From the NCBI GenBank assembly GCA_964019695.1, contig CAXHUL010000540.1:124001-188000 (forward strand): DNA of 64,000 nucleotides, in the 5' to 3' direction. The notes below the pieces were generated by a model, which worked only from the letters and a program-made list of their open reading frames with translations, was not told the DNA's origin and ran no database searches. The translations under genes were made by a program, and so were the position numbers. Source of the stretch: Loripinus fragilis. Taxonomy: Eukaryota > Mollusca > Bivalvia > Lucinida > Lucinidae. How positions within the stretch are numbered: position 1 is the stretch's first letter; the number at the start of each line of letters is the position of its first letter. Below, in pieces: positions 12,332 to 23,279 of this stretch.

Positions 12332-12961
12332 TATTAAAGGTGTGCGACGGTGTAATGACCCAATTGTCTCGGATTGTTGACATATATTTTAACTATGATA
12401 GCATAGTAGTAGTCACATAGGTGTACTTTTTACGTGAGGAGTGACGGACTTTATTTAAGTCATGAGTTATGACGGTTGACTGTTGACGTGAGCAAGTCAC
12501 GATAATATATTATTTTAGCAACAGAGGTTGGCTGCAACGTGAGGAGTCACGTTAATTTATATTTGAGCAAAGATTGTATTATGAAGGAAGTTATTAATAG
12601 GGATACTTGGCATAATAATGCGTAACCTGTGGATCTTTGCAAAAGGTATTGGCTATTGAGCCATATATATTAAATGTCATATGACATAAAACTTCATAAG
12701 AAGTTAAAGGGATACAACCCCATATGTGGAAAAGTTAAAGGGGTACAAACCCCATAATTATGCGTTGGGCATTAAAGCTCCAACCATACAGATTTAGGAT
12801 TCTGGCAATCCGAGGACAAGACAATGTGGGGGCAGACTATCTTTCCAGGTAGTCCGCCATTTAAGTCGCACGTGTATATATGTTGTATTATATATTTATT
12901 CTGTATTATTCCTTCTTTTCTACATCGTGTATCGTAAGAAAAAGTTGTTCCTTTTTCTCCC
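12332..12961 (+). other. Interior remnant between integrase head and right LTR
   Basis: AT-rich with no recognisable frame. In an intact element the integrase core, and in GMR1-like order RT and RNase H, would lie here. It also holds a short duplicated motif, agttaaaggg-tacaa-cccat (about 12702-12752). Confidence 0.5.
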
Positions 12962-12972
12962 AAAAGGAAGGG
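12962..12972 (+). other. Polypurine tract
   Basis: AAAAGGAAGGG lies four bases before the right LTR, in the position of the plus-strand primer of LTR retroelements. Confidence 0.7.
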
Positions 12973-12976
12973 CCTT

Positions 12977-15491
12977 TGTTACGATGCAGAATAGATGGAA
13001 CAACAGAATCAGTGATGGTTGCATATACGCACAAATACGCAAAGGTTTAGGTATGCACCTGGTCACCTATTCGAACCATGATACGGTACCTTTTCTACTA
13101 ATAGTCCCAATAAAAGGTCGGTTTGTCTGAGATGGAATTCATTATGTCTATATTTATTAACGCTTGCACGATTTCGTTACTTTTCTTGAAGATCTTGGAG
13201 ATCTTGTGCACTTTTCACTATATAAAGGATGGAATTTCCCATTCTTGTCAGGGGACATTTTAAAGATACCGTTGAAAGGTTCGATATAGAGAAGCTATTC
13301 ATTATTATAAAAGGTACGTGAAGTTATATATATTTTTACTGTGTTGAAATTGTACATGAAAGGGCTATGGCGATTTGTGTTATTGCATTGAATCGTGATG
13401 TCTCTAGCATGTCACATTGTATTGAAATAATAAGTCACATTTTCTATTTTGTCGTCTGTTGAATTGGCCAGCATTCCGTGTACGAGTTCTATCCGGTGTT
13501 ATCAATAACGTCCCGTTTTTTCGGTGAAAATAGCGATTGTAACGCACATGCGTATGAAGCTACGCACATGCGTAGTGCCTAAAACTCTGCTGGGACCATT
13601 CTTGCGGCTATAGTAAAAGCTGTCCAGATGGACTCGTCGGGTTGTTTCGGCCAAAAGTAGTCACAGGCCATGTCGGGCCTGCACATAAAACTATAATGGT
13701 ATGCTGAAAGATTTACCAGGGACCGATAGGTGAAAAACAATTTTAGCAGCTAGATTTTAAGTTGTTGTGATTTTATATGGCGTTGTTGGAAAGACGATTT
13801 AATTGCCAGTGATAGTCGACTTTCTGTAGCGACCTGTATGTGTCACCTCGAGTTAAATCTGACGCATATAAGAATAAGGGTTAGGTGCATACACTACAAC
13901 ACACTTACATAAATAAGGTGATAGCTGACATGTATGTTTAGAGATTAGGTAGGTTTAAAGTTAAACCAAAGTAAATGTAAAAATAGTGTAAGTTTTACAC
14001 ACATAAAACAGCAGAATGTAATCTCTCAATATTGATGTAAATATGTTTGACGAGAGGTCATAATTAGTTGTTTACAACTGATACGTTATACATGTACGAA
14101 ATTAGCGCATAGGCAGGGTGATGTCCGACGTAAACGTCAAACGTTACGTCGGCACCACACTGTTCAACGTTTTCCTGGAATTTTAAGAGAATTGGTATCA
14201 GTATTTGTAAACCTCGAAACTATCTAGATAACGTGACCTAGAAGGGAAAAAGGGCCACGAGATCTTGATGTTTCGGCTGCCATAACGTCTCAAACCAGGG
14301 TGACGTTACGACAGCTTATTGGAAATTTTGTAACATATGGGTTTGTTCGTTTGGCATAAGAGGTATTGTTTAGCGCTGACATAGGCCAGTCACTAAAAGT
14401 ACTTCTCTGTTATATAATTCTGAGTGTGGATATTTAGAAGAGCCGATCCATCCTAACCGCATGGGAGCCGTTAGCCATACACCCACCGGTGAGGGCTAAT
14501 CACGCACTTATAGGGTTAGGCTGTAATTTAAAAAAGTAAGACCACTGAAATTATTTCCATTTTTGTGAACTTCAAACGAACAACTCCATTATTGACGCAA
14601 CAGAGTGATTCTGAGATTCTAAAAGTAGTTTGTTTATTGCAGAATCGTCTCTGATTTGTTGTCCCCTCCTACCTTGGAGGCTGAATGTTGGTGAGCTGCA
14701 TGATTGATACCTGAGGGCACTTATTAGCTGTCCCCCTCAGGTCTTGAACAGCGTGGATCAGGCCCCAATTTTTACGACCAACCACGTAGACTAGACCGAG
14801 TTGGGAGCCAACCGGCTGGAATTGTTATAAGTGAATCTGACATCCCAACGTGGGGATACGATCAGGAACCGTTGTATAGGAAGAACCACTTATACTAAAC
14901 TTGACGTCTAGAAAGACGATCAACATTACGCGCAAGAAATTCTATGCGAATCATGTGACGACCGAAATACAGGATCGATCACATTCTTATAACCTCAGCG
15001 CCGATTGACTGAAGTAGACAACGTGCGGCTAAGAAAATATAGTGTTCGCGTGACGCGTAAAATACCAACAGCTATATTGTTCGCGAGATGCGTATAATCT
15101 CGAGAGTTCTCGTCAATACGAGACTGAAGTATTAAAGGGCCCAATTTTTTTTCTCTGAGAACTTAAGTTATATGTGAATCATATTCTTTACGTCTTTTAT
15201 TTCTGACTAGTTGACGTACATCTAGAGCAGGACACTCTAAGATTGATTCTAATTGTAATGATCTTAGAGTGGCAACTTGCCCTAGTATAGGATGGTCAAT
15301 TAGCCAGAAATAACAGCGTTGGTGGTGTCATTGTATATTAATGTGTTGTTGATGTTTTCTTAGTACATAAAGTACTGAAAAGTTTTTGCTAGTTGTGTGC
15401 ATTATTTTTCCCTGGTAGCATCGTCATCGCATAAAGGAATTTTCCAATAAGATTTCCCCTCTTCCTTCCTGACCGGCTTTATGTCGTAACA
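12977..15491 (+). repeat. Right LTR (about 2.52 kb)
   Basis: Full-length match to 6865-9381 with scattered substitutions and single-base indels. It keeps the canonical TG...CA ends (TGTTACGATG, TGTCGTAACA). The CTGGC target duplication follows at 15492-15496. Confidence 0.9.
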
Positions 15492-15496
15492 CTGGC

Positions 15497-18300
15497 ACAA
15501 ATATTACATTAAGATTATCACAGAAAACTAGGTTATCACATATTCATCACAATTTTTGCATTTTATAAATAAAGAGATCACTTTTTGACTGTGCACAAAA
15601 TAATAGTGATGAAACTGACTGACATCTCATACATATCTCACACTCTTGAACCTCTAAAAGGGTCCAAGAGTGCGAGAGATGAATGCAAGCAAAATTTGTT
15701 ATTTAAATGAAAGATGATATATAAAAGGCAAATGTATGAGTGTTAAAATAACACAGGATAGCCCATGAAAGCCCTAAGGCTTATTTCCAATGGGTCTTCT
15801 TCTTCTTCCTATAAATTACAGACACCTTCCGGCGTAAACTCGTACTGGCGCAGCGCGGTGCTAGAGCTATCTACAGTGGATCTAAAAACTTGACCAAAGT
15901 GTATGTACAGTGCAGTTAAAAACATCCAGTACTTTCTATCTCATGACGACTGGCTGGACTTCCCTCTTGAAGCTGTCGATGGTAGGGCAGCTTACTACTG
16001 ACTGGGGAAGGCTGTTCCAGAGTCGGATGGTGTCAGGGAAGAAGGACCTCTGGTAGATCTGGGTTCTGGCATAAGGTACAAGGTAGTTGAGTCCATGGCC
16101 TCGAATAGAGCTGATTGGTATGAGGTAAGTGGTTGGCACGTCAACTAGCTGGTACACAATCCGGTACATCATGGTGACCTTCGCCTGTGCTCTACGTTCC
16201 TGAAGGGTCGGCCACTGGAGTTGTTGCAACATAGATGAGACACTGCTGGTTCTCCGATAGTCAGAACAAACCATTCTTGCTGATCTACGCTGCACCATTT
16301 CCAATTTCCGTATATTTGCTTCTGTTAACGGATCCCAGATGACAGTGGCATATTCCATTAAGGGCCTCACAAGGGTTCTGTAGCATAGCTCCTTGGTCTT
16401 CTTTGGGCACTGGCTGATGTTACGCTGGAGGAACGAACGTGTGCTGTTGGCTTTCTTTGTGACAGAGCTGATATGGTGGTTCCAGTTGAGTTTTTTGTGT
16501 ATGCTGACCCCGAGATACTTTGCTGTGTCGACTTCTTCTAGTACATGTCCATGTATGGTATATGGTACTGTAATGGGCTTCCTTTTGTTTGTGATATGCA
16601 TATTCTGACACTTCTGCGGGTGAAATTCCATGAGCCAGTCTCTCTCCCATTTCTGGAGGCCATCAAGGTCTTTGTGCAGCTTGTGGGCATCTTCCTCAGA
16701 GTTAATACGGCGGTACAACACACAGTCGTCAGGAAAAAGTCGAGCTACGGATTCTGGCGATATGTATTCCATCTAGCAGTACTTGTTGGTTGCGACCTTC
16801 CAGGAAGCTGCTGATCCATCTGTTGAGGTTGTTTTGTATCCCATAGTATCTGATCTTCGATAGTAGTCGTAGGTGCGGAACCTTATCGAAGGCGGAGGAT
16901 TACATCAGTCTGTCCCATTACATCGATGGTGCTGGCTAAATCCTGTATTGTGAGCAGGAGATGTGTCTCACATGATCTCCTTTTCCAGAATCCGTGTTGA
17001 GCATCTGTCAGGATAGAATGATGGTCCATATGTTTCATTATTGTGCTGCTGACTATGTGTTCTAGAGTCTTGCAGGTGATGGAGGTCAAAGAGACGGGTC
17101 GATAGTTCTCTGGCTTACTTCTGTCGCTGTTCTTGTAGATTGGAACCACATTGGCAGATTTCCACTCATCAGGTATGATGCCTTGGTCTAACGAAGCCTG
17201 GAAGAGAAGGGTGTATATAGGAGCAAGTTCTGATGCTAGTTCCTTCAACAGTCTTGCTGGAAGCTGGTTTGGTCCCGAAGCCTTATGTGGTTCAAGGCCT
17301 GCCAATAGTTTATGGACTCCATTCTCAGTGACTGTGATGTTGTCGACTGTTGGATGAGGGCTTGGTCCCATGTTCGGGATAGTAGATGGGTCTTCAGCTT
17401 TGTTAAACACTGAAGAAAACTGATCATTCAGGATGTTGGCTTTTGTTGCACTGTCAGAATGGGTGATGCCTGTCTTCACCTTAAGGGTGGGGGGGGGGCT
17501 ACTCCATGGTTTTCAATCTTCTTACTCTTTGTAAATCCATAAAAGCGCTTCGGGTTGCTTGATGAGTCTGGACTAATGATGTTAGTGATATAGTCATTGT
17601 ATGCTGTCTTGCAGTTTTCAGTGGAGCTTTTCTTTAGCTTCTCATAGCATTCGAAGTCCTTTTGCTTTTTGGATGATCTAGCCCTCACATATGCCCTCTT
17701 CTTTCTGCGGCTTAGTTGCTTGATGTCTCTTGTAATCCAAGGCTGACTAAATCTAGAGCTTGTCATCTTTGATGGGACGAATAAATCTAGAGTGCTGAGC
17801 AAGTGATTCTTGATGTCATTCCACATGGTGTTTACATTGCTGTTACTGTTGAACTTTTGAAGGAATTCTTGTTGAAATGACTTACAGCTGGACCTCATAG
17901 ACTCCATGTTAGCCTTCTTCCATAGATGTATGCGCCGCTTAGCTGGTTTGGATCTCTTTGCAGAGGCGCTGGATTCGACGAACACAATATCATGGTCTCC
18001 GAGGCCTGGTAGAGTCGTACAGCGTGTTGTCAATGTTGGCCTGTTGGTGAAAAAGATATCAAGAATGCTGTCTTTTCTGGCTGTTGCATATCACAGGTTT
18101 CAGCTAGGTCTAGAATCATATTGTTTACTCTAGTGCTGTTTTGATGTCATTCAACAGTGCTTGATTGCCAGTTAATGTCTGGTAGATTTAGGTCACCGCC
18201 GATCCAAAATACAGCATTCTGGAACCTTTTCTTGAGGTCCTGTTGGTTAGATCCAAGAATGCAGTTAGGAGAGGGGAGGGAACAAAAGCCTAAGGTGCAA
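15497..18300 (-). mobile_element. 5'-truncated CR1/L2-like non-LTR retrotransposon
   Basis: A minus-strand LINE carrying the end of an apurinic-type endonuclease and a reverse transcriptase, with its 3' UTR running from about 15935 to 15497. The UTR is interrupted by the LTR element and resumes at 6864-6682 with a (CAAT)n tail. The left border near 18300 is where endonuclease similarity ends; the N-terminal part is missing, as in most LINE copies made by incomplete reverse transcription. Confidence 0.75.
15936..18230 (-). pseudogene. LINE ORF2: endonuclease C-terminus and reverse transcriptase, broken
   Basis: Pieces in order on the minus strand. About 18210-18157: WIGGDLNLPDINWQSS, an endonuclease motif. 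18033-17476: GDHDIVFVE, the conserved SDH-type endonuclease end, then a basic linker. 17479-16883: HKASGPNQLPARLLKELA, WKSANVVPIYK and NYRPVSLTSI, RT motifs 1-2a. About 16880-16780: FDKVPHLRLLSKI, in another frame. 16772-15936: LFPDDCVLYRRI, the catalytic box with Pro where FADD is usual, then KYLGVSIHKKLNW and the C-terminal region ending in SLPQSVVSCPTIDSFK. A 10-base G run at 17489-17498 coincides with one frameshift. The segment holding the PQG motif, just before the catalytic box, appears deleted. It is inactive. Confidence 0.85.
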
Positions 18301-19033
18301 GATTTTTAGTTGAAAACTAAACTGGTGCCCTGTTATCGTCAGAATAGTATCAAGGAGAATTCAATAATGGGGCAGTGAAGATAGTGACATGAGCTCTTGA
18401 ACAAAATGGGGACCAATTCTATTCTATTCTCCGGTTCCGTATGGCTAACCGCATGACGTCACACGGCATACACACATGTCTGAAATAATCGCAGTGTTGC
18501 TCTTTTCACAGTTTTATAGGAAGGAGGTTTACACTTTTAAGTAAGTGCACACTCAAGTTTACCTACCAGATGTTCAGTAAAGCATGCAAAACAAAGTTGA
18601 TCGCTATATGTATGGGTACATTTATGCAAAATTCAATGGTAATTTGTCCACGATTGGCGCATAATTTTTTGGGTCTTACAAGTAAAAGCTTTTAGAAAAA
18701 CGCGGACATCGACGGCTACTGTTTCACTTCTAAACGTTAAGGGTTGTTTGATACTAGATCTATATGAACTTTTGATTTCCAGTCAAGTTGGTGGTTGAAA
18801 TTACCGCCCTGTCGGCAGTCCTAATGGATGTATCATAATTCATCTACCCAGAGTGACAGACGCCAGTTTTAATGGGATGGCTGTCTCTTTCCCCCTTGCT
18901 GGTCAATTGTATATTCCTTGCTAAGAATCCAGACCTTTCTCTATGAAAAAAAGGGATCCTTCCTGTCACCATTTGCAGATCCAGAGTTTTGTCAGGGGAG
19001 GGGGGTCCAACTTTGACAAGTTTCTTTTTTTGT
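18301..19033. other. Non-coding stretch between LINE and Ngaro-type element
   Basis: No open frame or strong repeat was seen. A CpG-containing patch, gcatgacgtcacacggcata near 18451-18470, contains a TGACGTCA palindrome (a CRE-like sequence), which may be coincidental. Confidence 0.35.
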
Positions 19034-19260
19034 AATTAATCGTTTTCTTTAAGTAATTAGATTAAAAGGAAGAAATTTAATATAAATATTTATTTGTCCT
19101 TAAATCATCATTCAAGTTAGCATTAATAAAAGCGGTGACTCAAACACAATAATTGTCTTCTAGTAGGAAATAACAAAACAACCCAAACTGTGTTTAAGTT
19201 GAATTAATTAACGTCTAAACTAGAAGTAATCATTTTCCTGAAAATATTCACCAAACTGCC
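19034..19260 (-). repeat. B2 split direct repeat (3' end of the Ngaro-type element)
   Basis: 227 bp identical by eye to 20050-20276. Its outer edge, aattaatcg at 19034, is one end of the element. Confidence 0.9.
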
Positions 19261-19787
19261 GATTCAGCAAATTTTAAATCTACAACAAACAATATCACTA
19301 TTCAAAGTCTCTTTAAATATATGCACCGTCTATATAGAGTCTTCACAACTAATTATAAGCACGCTGAATAAGTTCCTCTCATGAATGCCTTTTAACTCAT
19401 TACTTTTCACATCTGTCTGTTTATAATGCCATCAATTCCCCACAGACTTGAAGTTCTATACAGTGTGGTAATGCTTCTCTAGATATTATAAACTCAAATA
19501 ACAGTAACATTATAAGAGTCTATTTATCTTATATAGTAATATATATCAACCCAAAATTTAAAATTTCAACTTTAGACCAATATGATTATTGATTAAGCAC
19601 TACGACAAAGATCAAGAACCTCAATAATGTCAACACCATCTCTTATAAATCACTGATCAAAATATTAAGTAATAACGTCTCTACAATTCAATCTCCATGC
19701 CCCTATCTATCTTACAACCATTATATACAAGAAAGGAATAAACAACACATATATACAACAAAAATATAGAGGAGGGAGGGTTTTGGG
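19261..19787 (-). other. Spacer between A2 and B2 of the Ngaro-type element
   Basis: 527 bp of AT-rich sequence found once in the window, with no open frame of note. A unique segment at this place is part of the usual split-repeat layout. Confidence 0.6.
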
Positions 19788-20049
19788 TTTATAAAATTTT
19801 TCTTGAGTCACCACTCTCAATCGTAATTCTCAAACTGTGAAGAGAGGCGCGAAATTTTCCTATTTATACCAGTTCTTTGTTCCGAATTTTAACCAATAGA
19901 ATTGCATTAAAACCTTAAGAAAACAAGTATTAGCTTTTATCAAAACACTAATGAGATCTAGCAACAGCATCAAATTAAAGCGGACATTTCGTGTCACATA
20001 AATTCAGCCTCTTAATTAGTCATTTTAATATGTATATTAAAAATTATCC
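19788..20049 (-). repeat. A2 split direct repeat
   Basis: 262 bp matching 26724-26985, with one difference noticed (catcaaatta here, catcatatta there). It directly abuts B1 at 20049/20050. Confidence 0.9.
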
Positions 20050-20276
20050 AATTAATCGTTTTCTTTAAGTAATTAGATTAAAAGGAAGAAATTTAATATA
20101 AATATTTATTTGTCCTTAAATCATCATTCAAGTTAGCATTAATAAAAGCGGTGACTCAAACACAATAATTGTCTTCTAGTAGGAAATAACAAAACAACCC
20201 AAACTGTGTTTAAGTTGAATTAATTAACGTCTAAACTAGAAGTAATCATTTTCCTGAAAATATTCACCAAACTGCC
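20050..20276 (-). repeat. B1 split direct repeat
   Basis: 227 bp identical by eye to 19034-19260. A minus-strand hydrophobic open frame (20220-20708) crosses into it but comes from an AT-repeat tract and is not supported as a gene. Confidence 0.9.
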
Positions 20277-20283
20277 AAACCAA

Positions 20284-20366
20284 AGGCCATAAATAATAAT
20301 AACAATAATAAAAATAATAAAATTAATAATAATAATAATAAAAAAAAAAAATAATAATAATAAATA
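20284..20366. repeat. (AAT)n-rich simple repeat
   Basis: A run of aataat units and an A tract inside the 3' region of the Ngaro-type element. Confidence 0.8.
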
Positions 20367-20790
20367 AAAATGACATACCAAAAATTGAATAATAAACCAA
20401 ACTATAAACCAAAAATTTAATAACACTGAACTGCTCAATAAGCAGGGCATGACAAAGGAACAAAACCGTATTAACATAAGGCACAGACCTAAACACACGG
20501 TATAACTCCCCGTACCGTAACTACCAGGTTGACACGAATCGACTTCTGTCAGACTTGTGATCATTGTCAAAATGGTACACCTTAGCAAAACATACAAATT
20601 AAGTTCCATTGTCCACCCCCCCTGAAAGCAAAAGCAGCCAAGCAATGCCACACCTAAGCAATCGTATAAGCAAAAGCAATTATAAGCAAAATAAGTAATT
20701 CTACTCACATTATCTTTTAACTATCGCATTCAATCTTATACTCCCTGTCGATAATTTTCTAAAGTATGCATCTGCAAAAGAATAACTGAA

Positions 20791-21324
20791 TTAATCTATT
20801 GTTGAAATCACCCTTAAAAAGAAATGCCTTAATCTTCTTGAACCTTCAGTGTTCAAATGCAAACCCTTATCCAATTTGGCATACAAATATCTTCTATAAG
20901 TGCCAAACTTAACAAAACCCTTATAAGTACAAATAAAATGAAAGCCTAAATCTTGACTTAATTTAGTACGAAGTTCCGTGTTTACGGCTTTAATCATTGA
21001 ATCTGTATCATCATGATCCACAGGTCTAGGTAAAATAGCGGATACAATAATTCTAATAGAAGACTTTAATTTCTTCACTGATGCAATAAGATTACCATAA
21101 TCAGACAGGATATTCCCAAAGGAATCTCTATTACCAATATTGTTTGTCCCTACATGAATAATAATGTATTCAAAATTATGTAGTTTTACATCAGTGGACA
21201 AAAGTCTGCTTAATTTAGCAATAGTTGCACTAGGAAAGCACTTGACCACAACACCATCCAGAGGATCCATATTCTTAATAATAGAGTCTCCAACTATGAT
21301 GACTCTTCTGCTTTCTGCAACCAA
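20791..21324 (-). CDS. SGNH/GDSL-type hydrolase of the Ngaro-type element
   Basis: A 177-residue frame with the blocks of the SGNH esterase/lipase fold. Block I is VIIVGDSIIKNM (nucleophile Ser14 in GDS); block III is IIIHVGTNNIG (Gly59, Asn61/62); block V is LDKGLHLNTEGSRRL (Asp152, His156). The family hydrolyses esters such as acyl or acetyl groups; the substrate here is unknown. Similar esterase domains occur in CR1 LINEs and have been noted in some Ngaro elements. The frame opens with TTG, not ATG, and its first codons overlap ttttcattttggttgcag/AAAGC, a strong splice acceptor (cut near 21316/21315). It is therefore probably a downstream exon. It lies 0.9 kb after the recombinase frame. 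It is fully open and so was probably under recent constraint. Confidence 0.85.
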   Translation of the reverse strand: MVAESRRVIIVGDSIIKNMDPLDGVVVKCFPSATIAKLSRLLSTDVKLHNFEYIIIHVGTNNIGNRDSFGNILSDYGNLIASVKKLKSSIRIIVSAILPRPVDHDDTDSMIKAVNTELRTKLSQDLGFHFICTYKGFVKFGTYRRYLYAKLDKGLHLNTEGSRRLRHFFLRVISTID

Positions 21325-21640
21325 AATGAAAACAAATTTTTGAAGTCAATCCCACAAAATCACCTTATAGAACTGATCCAAATTATGTAGTAAACCTGCT
21401 TCACGACAACACCCTTAAATTCTCAAAGTAAGCTGAAAATTTATTCCTTCTACATCAGATTTCAGATTCTGAAGGACATAGTATCCAAAAATCAAACTCC
21501 ATTAAAGCCTAATAAAGAGTACTTGACGGGAAGCAGAACCAGAATACCACATAATACAGAACCATTCAACATTACAAACTTATAATATTTCAAGATACTA
21601 CTAAACATAATTTAAATTAAAAACACATTAAAATATTTAC

Positions 21641-21915
21641 AAATAAGCACCCATCAAAACATCTTCCGTAGTTGTCAGAAAAAGCAACCCAATGAATATA
21701 CAACATTTCATTGATAGTTACCACCCCACGGTAGCTGGTAGAGGAACTAACACCTATGGAAATAACATATCAAAATTCAAATAAGTTCCAATTAAAACAT
21801 CTTCTGTAGTTGTCAGAAACAGTAACTCAATGAATATACGACCTTTCATTGATAGTTACCACCCCACGGTAGCTGGTAGAGGAACTAACACCTACAGAAA
21901 TAAACATATTAAAAT
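21641..21915. repeat. Tandem duplication, 138-bp period, inside the Ngaro-type element
   Basis: Two units, starting at 21641 and 21779, share catctt-gtagttgtcaga and ccccacggtagctggtagag, with several substitutions. They lie between the recombinase and SGNH frames, in what I infer to be an intron. Confidence 0.8.
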
Positions 21916-22047
21916 TCAACACACACATGAACATTCAATTCAATCTCCCCTATCTGCTCAAAAATAACCTCAAAGAACATAAGCAGTTCCCTCAGCCTTT
22001 ATCACCTCACTGACAAATTATAGGAGAAAACAAACACCTACAGAGAA

Positions 22048-22085
22048 AAAAAATATATATATATTTATATATATATATATAAATG
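22048..22085. repeat. (AT)n microsatellite
   Basis: An alternating tatata tract between the recombinase and SGNH frames of the Ngaro-type element. Confidence 0.8.
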
Positions 22086-22262
22086 TCACCAAATTATCAA
22101 ATTCCAATAATTCTGAACCTAATCAATGCTATAAGAAATTGACTTTTCAGCCCTGTAAAAGCTTGAAAACTCAGTCCCTTATACACCTAAAAGGCTGGTA
22201 ACTGCTCCTCAAATGATCGCTTAATCTTTTTCACTGAAAATGCAATTCAAACACCGCACTTT

Positions 22263-23279
22263 TCATGTATCACAGAACTTAACTGAAGGCTTCTGAACAA
22301 TATATTCCCTTAAGGTTTTAGACACTTGAATTTTATCCTGCAAGGAAAAAGCTAAATATCTTTTATAAGCATCAGAATGCCAATCCCCTAGCAGTTGAAT
22401 CTTATCCGCTGAAATCTTTGCCCTAAAAGCCAATGTAGCTGCACCACGCCTCATAGAATGAGTAGAAAACAATTGAGGATCTAAACCTATTTTCTCAATA
22501 CACTCTCTTAATTTTGACTGATACAGACTATATGTAACCACTTTATTTCTAGATAACATAAACAATGGCAAATCAGCCTCAGCTACAGGAACTGCCTTAC
22601 ACATTTTCTTGTAGGCTGAAACAGGACATAATATACTATGCTTAATCCTCACTAAAGGCATCTGAAGAACTCTCTCCCCTCTTTGAATAGTTTTAGTCCA
22701 AAACATACTGACAACCAAATAATCAGGAAAGAGTTGAACATGACTTCGAAGCAAACAATGCTTATTTACTAAATCTTTCTTTGATGTAGGTACTAAATTT
22801 GATTTCCGAGCAAATAAAAAGAAGGCAAACAAAAATAAACACCAATAAACACAGTCATAGGATTTAGAAAAATCCAAAGTATCTGCTATTCTTAGCAAAA
22901 TCTCTGGCGTCATAGGTTCTGCCTGTTTAATACAATGCGGGTTTAATTTAGCAATACCCTTCAAGGACAAGTTTAAAATAAATTTATTTATATGATCAAC
23001 TGAAAAACCTAATATCAAATGCATCGATTTTACCCCGTTAATATAATTTTTAATAGATTCAGATGATTTAAATGTTCTACTTAAGAATTGAGCAAATAAC
23101 TGCAAAGTGTCAGTAGAAACTGGCAAACTCACTAAATGAAAATATGTACAAAACAACAGGAAAGCCTCCCACTGTATCTTCAAATTCTTTCTTGTGCCTT
23201 CTGCATAAGCTGCCTTATTAGATTTCTGTAAATCTGTTCTTAAGTTTTGCAACTGAGACTCTGAAATGAAAATTACCAA
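22263..23279 (-). CDS. Tyrosine recombinase of the Ngaro-type element
   Basis: A 338-residue integrase of the phage-type tyrosine recombinase family. It would join the circular DNA copy to the genome by DNA-3'-phosphotyrosine chemistry. An N-terminal core-binding half (residues about 1-115, TRKNLKIQWEAFLLFC) is followed by the catalytic half: Arg158 in LFARKSNLVP, the THSMRRGA motif (His274, Arg277), LLGDWHSDAYKRYLAF with Trp300/His301, and the nucleophile, likely Tyr305 or Tyr308. All core residues are present. The frame has no early ATG. It begins at TTG, overlaps the last 7 bases of the RT frame in another frame, and its start sits on ttttcatttcag/AGTC, a good splice acceptor. Expression by splicing or frameshift is therefore likely. 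Confidence 0.93.
   Translation of the reverse strand: MVIFISESQLQNLRTDLQKSNKAAYAEGTRKNLKIQWEAFLLFCTYFHLVSLPVSTDTLQLFAQFLSRTFKSSESIKNYINGVKSMHLILGFSVDHINKFILNLSLKGIAKLNPHCIKQAEPMTPEILLRIADTLDFSKSYDCVYWCLFLFAFFLFARKSNLVPTSKKDLVNKHCLLRSHVQLFPDYLVVSMFWTKTIQRGERVLQMPLVRIKHSILCPVSAYKKMCKAVPVAEADLPLFMLSRNKVVTYSLYQSKLRECIEKIGLDPQLFSTHSMRRGAATLAFRAKISADKIQLLGDWHSDAYKRYLAFSLQDKIQVSKTLREYIVQKPSVKFCDT

Larger units (their letters stand above)
6865..15491 (+). mobile_element. Gypsy-type LTR retrotransposon, non-autonomous, with 2.5-kb LTRs
   Basis: Two direct LTRs (6865-9381 and 12977-15491) flank a 3.6-kb interior. LTR ends are inverted: TGTTACGATG at the start and TGTCGTAACA at the end; the left LTR has TA for TG at its first two bases. 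A 5-bp duplication, CTGGC, flanks the whole (6860-6864 and 15492-15496). A tRNA-Leu-type primer site follows the left LTR and a purine tract precedes the right one. The interior encodes Gag, protease and the zinc-binding head of integrase. Reverse transcriptase, RNase H and the integrase core are absent. Protease is followed in frame by the integrase head, which suggests the GMR1-like gene order (integrase before RT) with a large 3' deletion. The LTRs differ by a few bases per hundred by eye, so the insertion is not recent. Confidence 0.9.

Noticed and set aside
18451..18470. A TGACGTCA palindrome as a possible promoter element
   Set aside because: Isolated site with no gene start nearby; likely chance.
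20220..20708. A 162-codon hydrophobic frame near the end of the Ngaro-type element
   Set aside because: Its transmembrane-like tail comes from an (AAT)n tract and it runs into the B1 repeat; no homology is recognised.
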